From positions 1 to 9,030 of the forward strand of contig JAVVEW010000073.1 in the NCBI GenBank assembly GCA_032251045.1: a DNA stretch of 9,030 nt, read 5' to 3'. Shown in pieces: positions 6,452 to 9,030 of the stretch. The position numbers and the translations under genes are program-made. Under the pieces are notes generated by a model, which saw only the letters and a list, made by a program, of their open reading frames with translations, had not been told where the DNA came from and did no database searches. Numbering within the stretch: the first letter of the stretch is position 1; the number at the start of each line of letters is the position of its first letter. The stretch comes from JAVVEW01 sp032251045 (GTDB taxonomy: Bacteria; Pseudomonadota; Gammaproteobacteria; Methylococcales; Methylomonadaceae).

Positions 6452-8050
6452 TCAGGGTTGCTGCAAGAGTTTTTCAATATGAGCCTTGCTGAAGCCGACT
6501 TTCTCGGCCACGCGGTCAGCATGACTGACCCGGGAAATGCCCGGAATCAGTTTGTAGGTTGGCCCTTCAGGCAAGAATTCCACCATCCGTGCTTCGCCCA
6601 TACCGCGCTTGAGTAATTCGTCAACCAGTTGATGGTTGTGGGTGATCAGTAAGATACTGCAACCTTTGCGGTAAAAACCTTCCAGCACGTTCAGCGAGGC
6701 TTCCAGTTTTTCTTCGAATGTGGTGCCCTCGGATAACTCGTCAAGCGCGATCAGGCTGTGTTTCGAGCTGGCGATGAAAATATCCCGGGTGCGTTTCAGT
6801 TCCGCGCCGAATCGGCCTTCACCATCGTCGAGGTGACTGATTTCCGGTGCTTGGTAGAAAATGCGGTCGGCCACGGTCATCACCGCGCGTGTTGCGGGAA
6901 TGGGGGCGCCGATTTGCGCCAGGAGCTGAATCTGGGTCAGGGTTTTGCAAAACGCGGTTTTGCCGCCGCTATTCGGGCCTGTGATCAGGATCAGGCGTTG
7001 TTTGACCATCTGTAAATCGTTGCCGACATAGTCAGGATTGTCTTTTGCCAAGACCGGGTTTTTGGCCTGTGTCAGTTCGATTTGATGATGGTCAGCGTCG
7101 AGCAGTTCGGGCAGGGTCAGCTTGCTGGCAAAAGTGTCCGACCATTGCACCAGCGCCAGCAGTTCGTCGATCTGGCCTAAGGTGTCCAGTGCCTGGGCGA
7201 CATCGGCGTCGCCACGATAAATATCGCGCAGTGGGATAATCGCGTTATCGCGGTCAAAACCGCCAACAATCGGAAAGTAAATCAACAGCAGTGGAAAGAA
7301 AAACACACCGCCGATGGCAACCGAATCCGCGGAGATATTGAAGAATTGGCTGGGGAAGAACTCCAGCACTGCCCAGATGGCCAGCGCTATCAGGCCGATG
7401 AGCACGGGTTTGAAAATACGTGGTGTGAAGATCAGTGCCGGCGACCAGTGTTTTTTGTGTTCGGTTTTAGCCTGAATGCCGCGCTCGGAAATATAAACCG
7501 GCCCTTGCATCAAGGCGTGGGCGCGGCTGCGGCTAAAATCCTGTAATCGGGTCAGCAGGGTTTGCAAATACGGGCTATCCGTTGCGTCCAGCGCTTCTTG
7601 GTGGGTGTTGGTCACCGCGTTCAGTAATAGGTTAATGCCGCGACGGTAAGGCAGATAGCCGAAACCTTCGATTTCGTGCTCATGACGGGAGGTGCCGAAC
7701 GCGCCTAAAAATTCCCCGAACAATAGCCGGTAAAAAGCCGGTTCGTCTGTCGCGGCCTGGTCAATTAGCTGCTGCAATGCTTGTTTAAGGTCGGGCTTGT
7801 CCTGAATTTCCTGGAAAGCTTGTTGTTTGTCCAGTACGGCTGAGCGCTCAGCCAGAGGCTGGCACAGAGAGCGGTACAGCACGGCCTGGCCAATGCGGGT
7901 CTGGCAATGATTGATACTGTCAAACAAAGCATCAACCTCGACGGTGTCGAAGGCTTTTGAGTCCAGTACGCCGTCGCCGGTTGGCAGGGGACGGCTGATT
8001 TTCGGGTCGGGCGAGGTCTCGCGCCACTGCTCAAGAATGGTCTGGGTCAT
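6452..8050 (-). CDS. Membrane-anchored MutS-family ATPase
   Basis: This 532-residue protein has the ATPase part of MutS proteins but no N-terminal mismatch-recognition domain that I can see. The C-terminal domain has Walker A GPNSGGKT (358-365), Walker B LIALDEL (433-439) followed by SEGT, and a THNHQ motif (470-474) corresponding to the signature His region; the end reads GISRVSHADRVAEKVGF as in MutS tails. Two strongly hydrophobic segments at about 216-234 and 244-264 lie in the middle, so the ATPase appears tied to the inner membrane, unlike classical MutS or MutS2. No Smr or nuclease domain is seen. The frame is open 30 codons further upstream (to 8140), but the ATG at 8050 is preferred: it gives the usual MTQTILEQW-type start and only a 20-nt overlap with the preceding gene. 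Such proteins are usually annotated simply as MutS-related; a role in mismatch repair should not be assumed. Confidence 0.85.
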   Translation of the reverse strand: MTQTILEQWRETSPDPKISRPLPTGDGVLDSKAFDTVEVDALFDSINHCQTRIGQAVLYRSLCQPLAERSAVLDKQQAFQEIQDKPDLKQALQQLIDQAATDEPAFYRLLFGEFLGAFGTSRHEHEIEGFGYLPYRRGINLLLNAVTNTHQEALDATDSPYLQTLLTRLQDFSRSRAHALMQGPVYISERGIQAKTEHKKHWSPALIFTPRIFKPVLIGLIALAIWAVLEFFPSQFFNISADSVAIGGVFFFPLLLIYFPIVGGFDRDNAIIPLRDIYRGDADVAQALDTLGQIDELLALVQWSDTFASKLTLPELLDADHHQIELTQAKNPVLAKDNPDYVGNDLQMVKQRLILITGPNSGGKTAFCKTLTQIQLLAQIGAPIPATRAVMTVADRIFYQAPEISHLDDGEGRFGAELKRTRDIFIASSKHSLIALDELSEGTTFEEKLEASLNVLEGFYRKGCSILLITHNHQLVDELLKRGMGEARMVEFLPEGPTYKLIPGISRVSHADRVAEKVGFSKAHIEKLLQQP

Positions 8051-8243
8051 GGTCGTCAGGGGGTTGTTTTTGTTGTGAACCGAATACCAGAATGGCGGCA
8101 GTGACCAGGCCCGCACTGAGCCAGATTTGCTCGCTCGCACCCAGCAGCCGGGGAATGCCGCCGCCTAAGGCCATGCCCAGCCCGGCAAAGGCCAGGCTGC
8201 GCATGAGCCGGCAAAGCGCACAGTGGGCATTATAGCCACGCAT
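8031..8243 (-). CDS. Small two-helix membrane protein, unknown function
   Basis: I do not recognise a family. The 70-residue product has HCALC near the N-terminus (C8 and C11, a CxxC pair), two hydrophobic stretches (about 15-32 and 40-55) and a charged tail rich in Asp and His. The ATG directly abuts the hemH stop (TAAATG on the minus strand), with AGG about seven bases upstream. Its end overlaps the MutS-like start by 20 nt. These tight junctions are the main support that it is translated and works with its neighbours. A later start at Met14 would remove the CxxC. The CxxC next to ferrochelatase might suggest metal or thiol chemistry, but that is a guess. Confidence 0.65.
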   Translation of the reverse strand: MRGYNAHCALCRLMRSLAFAGLGMALGGGIPRLLGASEQIWLSAGLVTAAILVFGSQQKQPPDDHDPDHS

Positions 8244-9030
8244 TTAGTGACCTGCCAAATGTGCGTTCAGCAAGTCCTCGAACAGCGCCAGATGAGCCTC
8301 GCTGTCATTCAGACAAGGAATGTACCGGTAATGCTCGCCCCCCGCTTCGATAAATTCATCGCGGTTGGCCAGGGCGATTTCTTCCAGTGTCTCCAGGCAA
8401 TCAACACTGAAGCCAGGGCAGAGAATGTCCACTGATTTGACGCCTTGTCCGGGGTAGGCGATCAAGGTATCTACACAATAAGGCTTCAGCCATTCCGCTT
8501 TGCCAAAGCGTGATTGAAACACCACCTCCCATCGTGATTCGGGCAATTTCAGGTGTTCTGCGATTAAACGTGCTGAGGTATGGCATTGTTCAAAGTAAGG
8601 GTCACCCCGGTCAATCAGCAGTTTAGGCAGACCATGAAAGGAAAATACCAGTTTGTCCGCAGGGGGGTGTTCTGCCCAGGCGGCGCGAATACTGTCGGCA
8701 ATGGCTTTGATGTAAAGCGGATGGTGGTGAAAATCGCGAATCCAGGTCAATCCAGGGATGGCCATGCGTGCTTTGAGGCTATCGATCACGGCATCGAACA
8801 CCGACGCGCTGGTGGTTGAGGAGTATTGCGGGTACAGCGGCAGTACGATCAGGTGGTCGGGCTTGTCTGCCAGGATGGCCGCGAGTTGGTCGGCGATTTC
8901 CGGGCCGGTTCCAATGATGATACCGTGTAATTCCTCGCGGCTAGAAGCTCCGTACAGGCTGAGTCGCTCGTCAACTTCGGCATCGGTGCGGCCAAACACC
9001 AACCCGGTCATCATCGAGCGCCGGACCGAG
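8244..9030 (-). CDS. hemH: Ferrochelatase, partial (start beyond right edge)
   Basis: This enzyme inserts Fe2+ into protoporphyrin IX, the last step of protohaem synthesis. The frame stays open to the window edge, so the N-terminal quarter or so is missing; numbering here is from an internal Met at 9014. Strong family matches are LPLYPQYSSTTSASVFDAV (58-76), the catalytic His127 in FSFHGLP, FQSRFGKAEWLKPY (166-179) and CPGFSVDCLETLEEI (199-213), which includes catalytic E208. The C-terminus (YIPCLNDSEAHLALFEDLL) is as in gammaproteobacterial HemH, and I see no iron-sulfur cluster extension. Residues before 40 are atypical: the family's MxYGxPS stretch reads IIIGTGPEI. It heads the visible part of the minus-strand operon and is followed without a gap by the small membrane protein gene. 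Confidence 0.9.
   Translation of the reverse strand, partial: SVRRSMMTGLVFGRTDAEVDERLSLYGASSREELHGIIIGTGPEIADQLAAILADKPDHLIVLPLYPQYSSTTSASVFDAVIDSLKARMAIPGLTWIRDFHHHPLYIKAIADSIRAAWAEHPPADKLVFSFHGLPKLLIDRGDPYFEQCHTSARLIAEHLKLPESRWEVVFQSRFGKAEWLKPYCVDTLIAYPGQGVKSVDILCPGFSVDCLETLEEIALANRDEFIEAGGEHYRYIPCLNDSEAHLALFEDLLNAHLAGH

Noticed and set aside
8051..8140. 30-codon N-terminal extension of the MutS-like gene
   Set aside because: It would overlap the small membrane protein gene by about 110 nt, and its residues show no MutS-like character. The ATG at 8050 gives a tighter and more usual junction.
8890..9030. Frameshift in hemH as the reason for its odd N-terminal part
   Set aside because: I translated the other two minus frames across this stretch; both have stops and neither shows the missing HemH motifs.

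Overview
The window comes from the chromosome of a proteobacterium, most likely a gammaproteobacterium. The evidence is an E. coli-like CreA, a HemH with the gammaproteobacterial C-terminal layout, a RegB/RegA-type redox two-component pair, and moderate GC content. A methylotroph of the Methylococcales type is possible, but this is only an impression from gene content. I see no rRNA, tRNA, CRISPR array, insertion sequence or prophage gene.

Layout: positions 1-226 hold no convincing gene, only a 9-bp perfect hairpin beyond the creA stop. creA (227-700, minus) encodes a small exported protein. It is divergent from a plus-strand cluster of three genes: a 4xPAS-GGDEF-EAL signalling protein (931-3819, start uncertain), a RegB/PrrB-like membrane histidine kinase (3826-5277) and a RegA/PrrA-like response regulator (5258-5803). 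The gaps are 6 nt and then a 20-nt overlap, so the three are probably one transcript. Convergent to this is a minus-strand cluster read from the right edge: hemH (ferrochelatase, its start outside the window), a 70-residue two-helix membrane protein, a membrane-anchored MutS-family ATPase, and a small exported lytic transglycosylase. Its junctions are a stop codon abutting an ATG, a 20-nt overlap and a 2-nt gap, so it also looks like an operon. A likely intrinsic terminator for it lies inside the 3' end of the response regulator gene.

How they may work together: RegB/RegA homologues sense the redox or quinone state and control respiration and energy genes. The cyclase upstream of them keeps the GGDEF active residues and an inhibitory RxxD site. 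Its EAL domain has lost key catalytic residues, so it should make rather than degrade c-di-GMP. Its first PAS domain carries a His and an Arg spaced exactly as the haem ligand and signalling Arg of FixL. The most interesting hypothesis in the window is therefore an oxygen/redox-to-c-di-GMP module built into a RegBA operon. The second interest is the hemH-linked membrane MutS-like protein with its small coupled membrane partner; no function is known to me for either.
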